From positions 1 through 64,000 of the forward strand of contig JANQKG010000037.1 in assembly GCA_028281235.1 (NCBI GenBank): a DNA stretch of 64,000 bases, written 5' to 3'. Source of the DNA: Afifellaceae bacterium. Its GTDB lineage: Bacteria > Pseudomonadota > Alphaproteobacteria > Rhizobiales > Afifellaceae. The notes below the pieces were generated by a model. It ran no database searches and was not told the origin of the DNA. It saw nothing but the letters and a program-made list of their open reading frames with translations. The number at the start of each line of letters is the position of its first letter. Position 1 is the first letter of the stretch. Below, piece by piece: positions 55,900 through 63,415 of the stretch. Made by a program: the position numbers and the translations under genes.

Positions 55900-58311
55900 C
55901 TAGCTTGCCTTGCGATGCTCCTCGACGGGCAAGGCGGAGGTGCCGGTCAGATCGGCCAGCGCGGTGCCGCTCACCTTCTCCTCAGGTCTGGAATAGACCA
56001 GGTGCATGATTTCTGAGAGCGGCGCCGGGCGGCCGTAGAGGAAGCCCTGCGCTTGCGCGCACGATTCGCTGTCCAGGAAGTCCCGCTGCGCCTCGTTCTC
56101 CACGCCCTCCGCCAGCACCGGGATGTCGAGGCTGCGGCCAAGGCCGAGAACGGCCGTGACGATTACTGTCGCCTGCTGGCGCGCGCCGATCTTGTCGACG
56201 AAGCTTTTGTCGATCTTCAGCTTGTCGAAGGGGAAGGCCTGGAGCGTCGACAGCGACGAATAGCCGGTGCCGAAATCGTCCATGGCGATGGAGACGCCGA
56301 GCGCCTTGATACGCCGCAGCATGTCGAGCGTGCGCTGCAGGTCGTCGATCAGAGCGCTTTCGGTGATTTCCAGCTCCAGCCGGTGCGGCGGCATGCCTGT
56401 CTCGATGAGAATCTCGTGGATGGTCTCCGGCAGATTGGGGAGCTTGAACTGGATTGGCGACAGGTTCACCGCCACCGTGCAGGGGTGCGTCCAGTTCGCG
56501 GCCTCTTTACAGACCTTGCGCAGCATCCATTCGCCGAGATGCAGGATGAGGTCGGTCTCCTCGGCGATCGGAATGAACTCCGAGGGAGACACGTAGCCGT
56601 GGGTCGGATGGTTCCAGCGTGCAAGCGCCTCAAAACCGATAAGCTCGCCGCTCTGAATGGAGGCCTGCGCCTGATAATGGACTTCAAGCTCGTCTCGCTC
56701 GATCGCCTGGGTGAGCTGCTGGGCGAGGATGCGGCGCTGGCGCACCGACTCATCCATGTCAGGCGTGAAGAAGCAGGCGCGTGACCGCCCGTGTTCCTTG
56801 GCGCGGTAGAGCGCCAGATCGGCGTTGGCGAGCAGGCTGCGCGTATCGGTGCCGTCGCGCGGTGACAGCGAGACGCCAATCGTCAGCCCGATGTGGAAGG
56901 GCTGACCAGCCAGCATGACCGGCTTGGTGAACTCCTCCAGGAGCTTATCGGCCAGGCGCGCCGCCGAATCCGGCTGCGAGCGGCCGGTCTGCACGATGAC
57001 GAACTCGTCGCCGCCAAGACGCGCCGCAAACTCGTTGTGCGAAAGCATCTTGACGATGCGCTCTGCCGTGGCCTTGAGAAGCTCGTCGCCGGCGGCGTGG
57101 CCATGCACGTCGTTGATCTCCTTGAAGCGGTCGAGATCGATGATCATCAGCGCCAGGTCGCCGCCGCGTTCCTTGACGCCGGCAATGTCGTTCTCCAGGC
57201 GGTCCTGGAAGGACGCGCGGTTCGGCAGGCCGGTCAGCGTGTCGAAATGGGCGAGATAGAGGATGCGTTGCTCCGCGGCACGGCGCTCCCTGAGGTCGCG
57301 GATGGCGAAGATGCGGCGCACAGCCCCTTCAGCCTCCGTATTGCGCGCAATCACCTCAACGGGGATCGGCCCGTCATCGGTCATGAACTGCGTCTCGAAC
57401 CGGTCGACGGAGCGGTCGCCCGCATAGTCGAGGACTTCCCAGATCAGCGTGCCGCGCATCTCAGACGCCCGGCCCGGACCGGCGAGGAGGTCGATTGAGG
57501 CGTTGAAATCGAGAATGGTGGAGCCGTCGGTCAGGATCAGCCCCTCAACGGAGGCGTCGGCGATGTTGCGCAGCTGGGTCTGCGCCTCCATGCGCGCCCC
57601 ACGTGCAATCATCGTCGTGGCGACGCCCGTGCCCATGAGGAGCAGCACCATGGCGGCGACGAAATAGCCGAGGATGGTCGGGTCGATGGATTTCGGCGGG
57701 ATCGGGATCGTCGTGTTCGGCGTAATGGAGATCGCCGCCATGCCGACGAAATGCATGACGCAGATGCCGGAGGCCAAAAGGATCGGCGCGATGACCTGGA
57801 CGTTGCGTCCTTCGTTACGGGCGCGCCCGATGGCCAGCGTCGCCGCCGTGGCGCACAGCACCACGCCCATCGCCAGAAGCGTCGCGTTCCACGTGATCTT
57901 GCCGGAGACGTGCAGGCTCGCCATGGCCGTGAAATGAAGCGCGACAGCGGAAAGGCCGACAACGCCGCCGCCGACAAGGCCGGCCGGGCCGGGTCCGTAG
58001 GCGGCGATCGCCATGCCGATGGTGGCCAGAAGCACGCCGACGAAGAAGGCGCCGCCGGTGAGCGCCGGATCAAAGCCGATGGAGATGTCGGGCTGGAAGG
58101 CAAGCAGCGCGACGAAGTGGGTGGTCCACATGACCGCACCGGCCGCGAAGCCGGCAAGGAACAGCCAGCCCCCGCGGCCCTGGCCGTGCATTTCGCGTGC
58201 CTGCGCGAACAAGAACAGCGTGATGAAGCTGCCCAGCGCGCATATCGCGGCGGCAAGCAGAACCAGCCTCGGATCGTGACTTTGGAGTATTTGATTGCCT
58301 TCGAGGAACAC
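55900..58311 (-). CDS. MHYT-GGDEF-EAL membrane-bound cyclic-di-GMP signalling protein
   Basis: GTG 58311 (AGGGG site six bases upstream) gives 803 residues; TTG 58329 is also possible. Seven membrane helices form an MHYT sensor with TTHFVAL, LHFTAMA and MHFVGMA repeats that could bind copper or a gas ligand. A PAS-like linker (IADASVEGLILTDGSTILDFN) leads to a GGDEF domain (ARLGGDEFVIV) and an EAL domain (IGFEALARW, ITESALIDD, MDDFGTGYSSLS, KIDKSFV, LAEGVE, QGFLYGRP). Both catalytic motifs are intact, so synthesis and breakdown of cyclic-di-GMP are both possible. No RxxD inhibitory site is seen before GGDEF. Confidence 0.93.
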   Translation of the reverse strand: MFLEGNQILQSHDPRLVLLAAAICALGSFITLFLFAQAREMHGQGRGGWLFLAGFAAGAVMWTTHFVALLAFQPDISIGFDPALTGGAFFVGVLLATIGMAIAAYGPGPAGLVGGGVVGLSAVALHFTAMASLHVSGKITWNATLLAMGVVLCATAATLAIGRARNEGRNVQVIAPILLASGICVMHFVGMAAISITPNTTIPIPPKSIDPTILGYFVAAMVLLLMGTGVATTMIARGARMEAQTQLRNIADASVEGLILTDGSTILDFNASIDLLAGPGRASEMRGTLIWEVLDYAGDRSVDRFETQFMTDDGPIPVEVIARNTEAEGAVRRIFAIRDLRERRAAEQRILYLAHFDTLTGLPNRASFQDRLENDIAGVKERGGDLALMIIDLDRFKEINDVHGHAAGDELLKATAERIVKMLSHNEFAARLGGDEFVIVQTGRSQPDSAARLADKLLEEFTKPVMLAGQPFHIGLTIGVSLSPRDGTDTRSLLANADLALYRAKEHGRSRACFFTPDMDESVRQRRILAQQLTQAIERDELEVHYQAQASIQSGELIGFEALARWNHPTHGYVSPSEFIPIAEETDLILHLGEWMLRKVCKEAANWTHPCTVAVNLSPIQFKLPNLPETIHEILIETGMPPHRLELEITESALIDDLQRTLDMLRRIKALGVSIAMDDFGTGYSSLSTLQAFPFDKLKIDKSFVDKIGARQQATVIVTAVLGLGRSLDIPVLAEGVENEAQRDFLDSESCAQAQGFLYGRPAPLSEIMHLVYSRPEEKVSGTALADLTGTSALPVEEHRKAS

Positions 58312-58482
58312 CGCTCGCCCCTTTTCCAAAAACGCGGAAAACTTCGGGCGGCAATAAACGCAAGAGCGATGAAGATGCCGTTAGGCAGGAGGCTTAATAG
58401 AGCCTTAAGCGCAAAGGACGCGGCAACATGGCCGCTAACGGCGGGGTTGACCGAGGCCGCCGGCCGCCGTTAGAAGGCGGAC

Positions 58483-58536
58483 ATGACGAAGCACATGCTT
58501 ATCGTAGGCTTGCGCGCCACCGAGGCTGCCACATAG
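58483..58536 (+). CDS. Putative ilv leader peptide (17 residues)
   Basis: A short frame reads MTKHMLIVGLRATEAAT and stops at 58534-58536, 92 bases before ilvB. It has Leu-Ile-Val in a row plus another Leu, the residues made by the downstream pathway, and a purine-rich AGAAGG before its ATG. It is followed by a long hairpin and a T-run terminator. This is the layout of a branched-chain amino acid attenuator. Only four of 17 codons are for regulatory amino acids, fewer than in enterobacterial ilv leaders. Confidence 0.7.
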   Translation: MTKHMLIVGLRATEAAT

Positions 58537-58559
58537 GGCGGCAGCGGATTGTGGCGCGC
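58512..58559 (+). promoter_or_regulatory. Leader hairpin overlapping the ilv leader peptide
   Basis: GCGCGCCAC (58512-58520) pairs with GTGGCGCGC (58551-58559), and inside it GCTGCC (58525-58530) pairs with GGCAGC (58540-58545). The left arm starts at the last Leu codon of the leader peptide. A ribosome stalled at Leu-Ile-Val would block the left arm. I did not find a clear alternative pairing with the terminator arm, so the switching mechanism is unresolved. Confidence 0.55.
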
Positions 58560-58564
58560 GTATG

Positions 58565-58589
58565 AAGGGTCCTTAAAGGACCCTTTTTT
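58565..58589 (+). terminator. Rho-independent terminator, probable ilv attenuator
   Basis: AAGGGTCC (58565-58572) and GGACCCTT (58578-58585) form an eight-base stem with a five-base loop, followed by a run of six T. It lies between the leader peptide and ilvB with no other gene, so it would stop transcription before the operon when active. It is the clearest intrinsic terminator in the window. Confidence 0.8.
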
Positions 58590-58628
58590 GTTGGTCGAAC
58601 GTGCGGGAAGCCAGCCGGAGTGAGGACG

Positions 58629-60401
58629 ATGCCGGAAGAGATGACGGGCGCTGAAATAGTCCTGAGAGCCCTGGCGGATCAGGGCGTGGAGCACATTTTC
58701 GGTTATCCGGGCGGCGCTGTCCTTCCCATCTACGACGAGATTTTTCAGCAGGACAAGGTGCAGCATATCCTCGTGCGGCACGAGCAGGGCGCCGGGCACG
58801 CGGCGGAAGGCTATGCGCGCGCCACCGGCAAGGCGGGCGTCGTGCTGGTCACTTCGGGGCCAGGCGCCACCAACATGGTGACGCCTTTGACCGACGCCAT
58901 GATGGATTCGGTGCCGCTGGTTTGCATCTCCGGCCAGGTGCCGACGCATCTCATCGGCAATGACGCCTTTCAGGAGTGCGACACGGTCGGCATCACGCGG
59001 CCGTGCACCAAGCACAATTGGCTGGTGAAGGACGTGAACGAGCTGGCGCGCATCCTGCACGAGGCGTTCTACGTAGCGACGACCGGCCGGCCAGGCCCGG
59101 TGGTCGTCGACATCCCTAAGGACGTTCAATTCGCTACCGGCACCTATCACGGGCCGAACGATGTGCGCCGTGGGCACACCGGTTACCACCCGGCGGGCAA
59201 GGGATCAGCGGAGGCCATCCGCCGGGCGGTGGCGCTGATGGCGGAAGCCAAGCGCCCGATTCTCTACACGGGCGGCGGCATCGTGAATTCCGGACCGCGC
59301 GCCAGCCAGCTCCTGCGTGAGCTCGTCGCGGCGACCGGCTTTCCCATCACTTCGACTTTGCTGGGGCTCGGCGCCTATCCCGCGTCAGGCGAGAACTGGC
59401 TCGGCATGCTCGGCATGCACGGCACCTACGAAGCCAACATGGCGATGCACGATTGCGATCTGATGATCTGCATCGGTGCGCGCTTCGACGACCGTATCAC
59501 CGGGCGCACCGACGCGTTTTCGCCGGGATCGCGCAAGATCCATGTCGATGTCGATGCCTCCTCCATCAACAAGAACATCCGCGCCGACGTGCCGATCGTC
59601 GGCGACGCGACGCAGGTGATGGAGGACATGCTTCTTGTCTGGCGCAAGGAGGTCGGCAAGCCGAAGAAGGCGGCGCTGGCGGATTGGTGGGACGAGGTCA
59701 GAAGATGGCGGGGGCGCAATTCGCTGGCCTACACGCCATCCGACAATGTGATCATGCCACAGCACGCCATCCAAAGGCTCTATGCGGCGACCAAGGACCT
59801 TGATGTCTACATCACGACGGAGGTCGGTCAGCACCAGATGTGGGCAGCGCAGTTTTATGGCTTTGAGGAGCCGAACCGGTGGATGACGTCGGGCGGGCTC
59901 GGCACGATGGGCTACGGCCTGCCGGCGGCGATGGGCGTGCAGGTGGCGTTTCCCGACAGCCTGGTCATCGACATTGCGGGTGACGCCTCCGTGCTGATGA
60001 CCATGCAGGAAATGTCGACCGCCGTGCAGCACCAGCTGCCGATCAAGATCTTCGTGCTCAACAATCAATATATGGGCATGGTGCGGCAGTGGCAGCAGCT
60101 TCTTCACGGCAACCGCATCTCGCATTCCTACGTGGAATCGCTGCCGGACTTCGTGAAGTTGGCGGAAGCCTATGGCTGCGTGGGCCTCAGGGCGGAGCAT
60201 CCGGGCGATCTCGACGGCGCGATCGATGAGATGATCAAGGTGAAGAAGCCGGTCATATTCGATTGCCGCGTGGCCAATCTGGAGAATTGCTTCCCGATGA
60301 TTCCGTCCGGCAAGGCGCATAACGAGATGATCCTGCCGGCGGAGGCGAGCGACGAGGACGCGGCGGCGGAATCCTTCGCCGGCGGCAAGGCGCTGGTGTA
60401 A
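58629..60401 (+). CDS. ilvB: Acetolactate synthase large subunit
   Basis: This thiamine-diphosphate enzyme makes acetolactate and acetohydroxybutyrate, the first common step to valine, leucine and isoleucine. ATG 58629 has a GGAG site and gives 590 residues; GTG 58620 is less likely. Motifs: GVEHIFGYPGGAVLPIYDE with LVRHEQGAGHAAEGYARATG (catalytic Glu is HEQG), GPGATNMVTPLTDAMMDSVPLV, the FAD-binding middle domain, and the ThDP site GDASVLMTMQEMSTAVQHQLPIKIFVLNNQYMGMVRQWQ. Regulation by the upstream attenuator is likely. Confidence 0.96.
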   Translation: MPEEMTGAEIVLRALADQGVEHIFGYPGGAVLPIYDEIFQQDKVQHILVRHEQGAGHAAEGYARATGKAGVVLVTSGPGATNMVTPLTDAMMDSVPLVCISGQVPTHLIGNDAFQECDTVGITRPCTKHNWLVKDVNELARILHEAFYVATTGRPGPVVVDIPKDVQFATGTYHGPNDVRRGHTGYHPAGKGSAEAIRRAVALMAEAKRPILYTGGGIVNSGPRASQLLRELVAATGFPITSTLLGLGAYPASGENWLGMLGMHGTYEANMAMHDCDLMICIGARFDDRITGRTDAFSPGSRKIHVDVDASSINKNIRADVPIVGDATQVMEDMLLVWRKEVGKPKKAALADWWDEVRRWRGRNSLAYTPSDNVIMPQHAIQRLYAATKDLDVYITTEVGQHQMWAAQFYGFEEPNRWMTSGGLGTMGYGLPAAMGVQVAFPDSLVIDIAGDASVLMTMQEMSTAVQHQLPIKIFVLNNQYMGMVRQWQQLLHGNRISHSYVESLPDFVKLAEAYGCVGLRAEHPGDLDGAIDEMIKVKKPVIFDCRVANLENCFPMIPSGKAHNEMILPAEASDEDAAAESFAGGKALV

Positions 60402-60505
60402 GGGCGCGTGGCTTGACGGTCTAAGGTTGACCAATCAAGCGTGCCGTTGAAGAAACAGAGCACGGGCCGCAGTGATGGCCGAGAACGCTCAGACATGGAG
60501 TGACC

Positions 60506-61426
60506 GTGACCGCCGCGTCGCCCCCGCGTGCGTTGGACTACGTGCTTCTCGTCGCATTGGCGGCGATCTGGGGCGCTTCGTTCATGCTCATCAAGCTGGC
60601 GATTGACACCGTACCGCCGGTCACGATGACGGCGGCGCGCGTCATCATCAGCGTTGCCGTCTTTGTTGCGATCGTGCTGGCGACCGGCCGCCGCCTGCCG
60701 CGCGCTCCGCAGATCTGGGGCTGGGCAGCGCTTGGCGCGCTGTTCGGCTTCACGCTGCCCTTCACGCTCATCTCGTGGGGGGAAGAGACGGTCGATTCCG
60801 GCCTAGCGGCGGTTCTCATGGCGGGCATGCCGCTGATGACGATCCTTCTCGCGCGCTTCGTCGCCCGCGACGAGCCGCTGACGATCGCCAAGCTTGCGGG
60901 CGTCGCGCTCGGCATGTTCGGTCTCATCATCCTGATCGGACCGGGCCAGCTTGCTACGCTCGGCGGCGACACGATCCGCGAAATCGCTATCGTGCTGGCC
61001 TCGTTCTGCTATGGCGTGGGGGCGATCGTCATCAAACGCATTTCGGGGCACGACCCCTATGTGGTATCGGCCACCATCCTGATATGCGCAGCCATCATGC
61101 TGGTGCCGGCGAGCGTGCTGATTGACCAGCCTTGGACGCTGAACCCGACGGGGTTGGCGATCTTCGCGGTCGTCCTGTTGGGCCTCTTGGCAACAGGGCT
61201 CGCTAATCTCCTCATGCTCGCGCTTCTGCGGCGGACCGGCGCCGGTTTCTTCGCCCAGATCAACTTTCTGGTACCCCTCTTTGGCGTATTCTGGGGCTTC
61301 GTCATCCTTTCTGAGCGGCCGACGCCGTCCGCTCTGGCGGCGCTGGCCTTGATCCTCGCCGGAATTGCCATTTCGCGGGTCACGCTGCGTGCGCCGCGCC
61401 TCATCTCCACGGAGACTTCGAAATGA
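60506..61426 (+). CDS. EamA-family (DMT) transporter
   Basis: GTG 60506 has a GGAG site five bases upstream and gives 306 residues; GTG 60500 is two codons earlier. Ten hydrophobic segments in two EamA halves are visible (first half LDYVLLVALAAIWGASFMLIKLAI, second half IVLASFCYGVGAIVIKRISG). EamA proteins export metabolites and amino acids or act as exchangers. It lies between ilvB and ilvH, and its TGA overlaps the ilvH ATG, so it is part of the ilv operon. The substrate is unknown. Confidence 0.88.
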   Translation: MTAASPPRALDYVLLVALAAIWGASFMLIKLAIDTVPPVTMTAARVIISVAVFVAIVLATGRRLPRAPQIWGWAALGALFGFTLPFTLISWGEETVDSGLAAVLMAGMPLMTILLARFVARDEPLTIAKLAGVALGMFGLIILIGPGQLATLGGDTIREIAIVLASFCYGVGAIVIKRISGHDPYVVSATILICAAIMLVPASVLIDQPWTLNPTGLAIFAVVLLGLLATGLANLLMLALLRRTGAGFFAQINFLVPLFGVFWGFVILSERPTPSALAALALILAGIAISRVTLRAPRLISTETSK

Positions 61427-62022
61427 ACGACACGACAACCGAACCCGAAGCCGATCTTCCGGCCGCGCCGCCGGCCTCGGCCTATTTCATCGAGGATCGC
61501 CAGGACCCGGAAGAGACCCACACGCTCTCCGTACTGGTCGACAATGAGCCCGGCGTGCTGGCGCGCGTCATCGGCCTCTTCTCCGGGCGCGGTTACAACA
61601 TCGAAAGCCTGACGGTATCGGAGACCCAGCACGAGCAGCATCTGTCGCGCATCACCATCGTCACAAAGGGCACGCGCGATGTGCTTGAGCAGATCAAGAA
61701 CCAGCTCGATCGCATGGTGTGCGTGCACCGCGTCACCGACCTGACGATGATCGCTCGCAGCCGTAAGGAAGAGAAGCCGCTGGAGCGGGAACTGGCGCTG
61801 ATCAAGGTGAGCGGCACCGGGCAGGAGCGGATCGAGGCGCTGCGCATAGCCGACGCCTTCCGCGCCGAGGTGGTCGACGCCACGACCGGGCATTTCATTT
61901 TTCAGATCACCGGCCGCACCAACAAGATCGAGCAATTCATCGCTATCATGCAGCCCATGGGCCTGGTGGAGGTCTGCCGCACCGGCAGCGCTGCCATGTG
62001 TCGTGGACCCGGGGCGATGTAG
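61423..62022 (+). CDS. ilvH: Acetolactate synthase small (regulatory) subunit
   Basis: This subunit activates the large subunit and carries valine feedback inhibition. The 199-residue protein has an N-terminal extension of about 30 residues, then the ACT domain (HTLSVLVDNEPGVLARVIGLFSGRGYNIESLTV) with the valine-site residues, and the C-terminal domain (ELALIKVSG...GRTNKIEQFIAIMQPMGLVEVCRTGSAAMCRGP). Its ATG overlaps the EamA stop. Together with ilvB it forms the acetohydroxyacid synthase holoenzyme. Confidence 0.96.
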   Translation: MNDTTTEPEADLPAAPPASAYFIEDRQDPEETHTLSVLVDNEPGVLARVIGLFSGRGYNIESLTVSETQHEQHLSRITIVTKGTRDVLEQIKNQLDRMVCVHRVTDLTMIARSRKEEKPLERELALIKVSGTGQERIEALRIADAFRAEVVDATTGHFIFQITGRTNKIEQFIAIMQPMGLVEVCRTGSAAMCRGPGAM

Positions 62023-62063
62023 GCGGTATCGCCTGCGCTAAGCGTTTGCCGCTCCGCTTGCGG

Positions 62064-62098
62064 TCATGCAGTCGGCGACGCGTTCGCCGGCTGCATGA
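62064..62098 (+). terminator. Long hairpin after ilvH, possible terminator
   Basis: TCATGCAG-T-CGGCGA (62064-62078) pairs with TCGCCG-G-CTGCATGA (62084-62098) to form a 15-base stem with one G-U pair and a five-base loop. It starts 42 bases after the ilvH stop. No T-run follows, so it is not a classical intrinsic terminator; it may work with Rho or protect the 3' end of the transcript. Confidence 0.45.
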
Positions 62099-62205
62099 CA
62101 TCTGAGCAGCGTCACCGGTGTCGCAGCCATCTTCGCGACACGATCCCATGCTCGTCATGCGAGCGTGTTGCGCGTCGGCTGGGGGCGCGGCAGCAGGAGG
62201 TGAGG

Positions 62206-62637
62206 ATGCGTATCGGAAAGACGACAGCTTTGTTCTTCGTTGCGAGTATGGCGCTCAGTGCAGTGCCCGTTTTGGCAGCCGATCTTTGTCTTGATCTTAA
62301 ATTCCGATGCGATGGGTTTGAGCCGAGCTGGCAGCTCTTCACCGACGTTGTGGCCGATGGCGGCGACACCGTCGTCCGCTTCACCGATCCGGAGAATCCG
62401 AATTGGGAGACAGGGCCACTGATCGTCAATTCGTGTCTGCTCCAGGGAAGCCCGAACGATTTTGAGCTCTCGACGGAAGCGCCGCTGTCGCTGATTGCCA
62501 ATATCGTCGGCCAGACATGCGTGGAGCCGAATGACGAGGAGACCGATTTCTCCGTGACGGTGACGTTCGTGCAGGGCGCGCTCGGCGCCGACCCACGGCG
62601 TGTGGAGGGCGTCGGCTGCTGCCAGCTTCTGGAGTGA
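62206..62637 (+). CDS. Small secreted Cys-rich protein of unknown function
   Basis: ATG 62206 has an AGGAGGTGAGG site and gives 143 residues; the upstream open frame is not signal-like. A signal peptide (TTALFFVASMALSAVPVLA) precedes DLCLDLKFRCDGFEPSWQLF. Six Cys are present, ending in GVGCCQLLE. The layout, with a GxEPxW segment near the start and GCC near the end, resembles a family of short periplasmic proteins related to COG3650, but that is from memory and weak. No neighbour indicates its role. Confidence 0.7.
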   Translation: MRIGKTTALFFVASMALSAVPVLAADLCLDLKFRCDGFEPSWQLFTDVVADGGDTVVRFTDPENPNWETGPLIVNSCLLQGSPNDFELSTEAPLSLIANIVGQTCVEPNDEETDFSVTVTFVQGALGADPRRVEGVGCCQLLE

Positions 62638-62720
62638 GGAGCACTTGTCCGAATCCGCGAATCTGGTCTGCCAAACTCACGTCCTCCAGGCCGTAATCTA
62701 GTTCTTGTTGTGTTCTCATT

Positions 62721-62750
62721 GTCTAGATGTTAGGGTATTGGCGTCTAGAC
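62721..62750. promoter_or_regulatory. Candidate operator repeats upstream of the second vapBC
   Basis: Two copies of a near-palindromic unit, GTCTAGAT (62721-62728) and GTCTAGAC (62743-62750), lie 22 bp apart, about two helical turns, just before the vapB start at 62763. GTCTAGAC is itself a perfect palindrome. The spacing fits binding of two antitoxin dimers over the promoter. The repeat is seen; the role is inferred. Confidence 0.5.
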
Positions 62751-62762
62751 GGAGCGCACACA

Positions 62763-63011
62763 ATGGCGTTTCACATTCGCGACCCGGAAACCGACCGTTT
62801 GGCCCGTGAACTGGCGCGTTTGCAGGGCAATGGCATTACCGGCGCCGTAAAGTCGGCGTTGGAGATGAAGCTTGCTGAGGAGCATCGCAAAGTTCCGCTA
62901 ATGGAGCGGATCAAGCCGATTACGGACAAGATCGCCGCAGCACCCGACACGGGTCTGAAGGCGGACAAGGCCTTCTTCGATGAGCTTTGGGGCCAGGGGG
63001 ATGAGGAGTGA
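62763..63011 (+). CDS. VapB-type antitoxin (PSK transcription-factor-like family)
   Basis: ATG 62763 gives 82 residues starting MAFHIRDPETDRLARELARLQGNG, which matches the short VapB/PSK-type antitoxins, with a helix-rich N-terminus for DNA binding and a C-terminal toxin-binding part (ADKAFFDELWGQGDEE). This is a different family from the AbrB-type VapB at 8867. The frame is open from 62727 but the shorter start fits the family. The stop overlaps the vapC ATG by one base. Confidence 0.86.
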   Translation: MAFHIRDPETDRLARELARLQGNGITGAVKSALEMKLAEEHRKVPLMERIKPITDKIAAAPDTGLKADKAFFDELWGQGDEE

Positions 63012-63403
63012 TGTTCGTCGATGCCTCAGCTATCGTGGCCATACTCAAGCGCGAACCCGGCTTCCAAGGGCTTGCTGACCGTCTCGATCATGCTGAGAGC
63101 TCGATCACCTCGCCCGTCGCTATATTAGAGGTCGTCATGAGTCTCGGCCGCCAGAAGGCGCTTCGGCCGCAGGACGTGTATGAAGCGGTGAACAGGTTGC
63201 TGGCGAACTCCGATACCCAGGTCAGCACGATCGACGAAGAGACAGGCCGGCTCGCCGTCGATGCACATGCGCGCTTCGGCAAGGGGAGCGGCCATCCCGC
63301 CCGCCTCAATCTCGGCGACTGTTTCGCCTATGCCATGGCCAAGCAGCATGGTGTGCCGCTTCTCTATAAGGGCGACGACTTCATCCAGACCGATCTGGCC
63401 TGA
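63011..63403 (+). CDS. VapC-type PIN-domain ribonuclease toxin (second module)
   Basis: The 130-residue protein is a PIN-domain nuclease: MFVDASAIVAILKREPGF (first Asp), SPVAILEVVMSLGRQK (Glu), and the C-terminal NLGDCFAYAMAKQHGVPLLYKGDDFIQTDL with two Asp. The start is ATG 63011, in the TGATG overlap with vapB; a GTG one codon earlier is possible. It is of the type common in Rhizobium-like genomes and clearly distinct from the VapC at 9103. Target RNA is not known. Confidence 0.9.
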   Translation: MFVDASAIVAILKREPGFQGLADRLDHAESSITSPVAILEVVMSLGRQKALRPQDVYEAVNRLLANSDTQVSTIDEETGRLAVDAHARFGKGSGHPARLNLGDCFAYAMAKQHGVPLLYKGDDFIQTDLA

Positions 63404-63415
63404 GCATTGAGCCGC

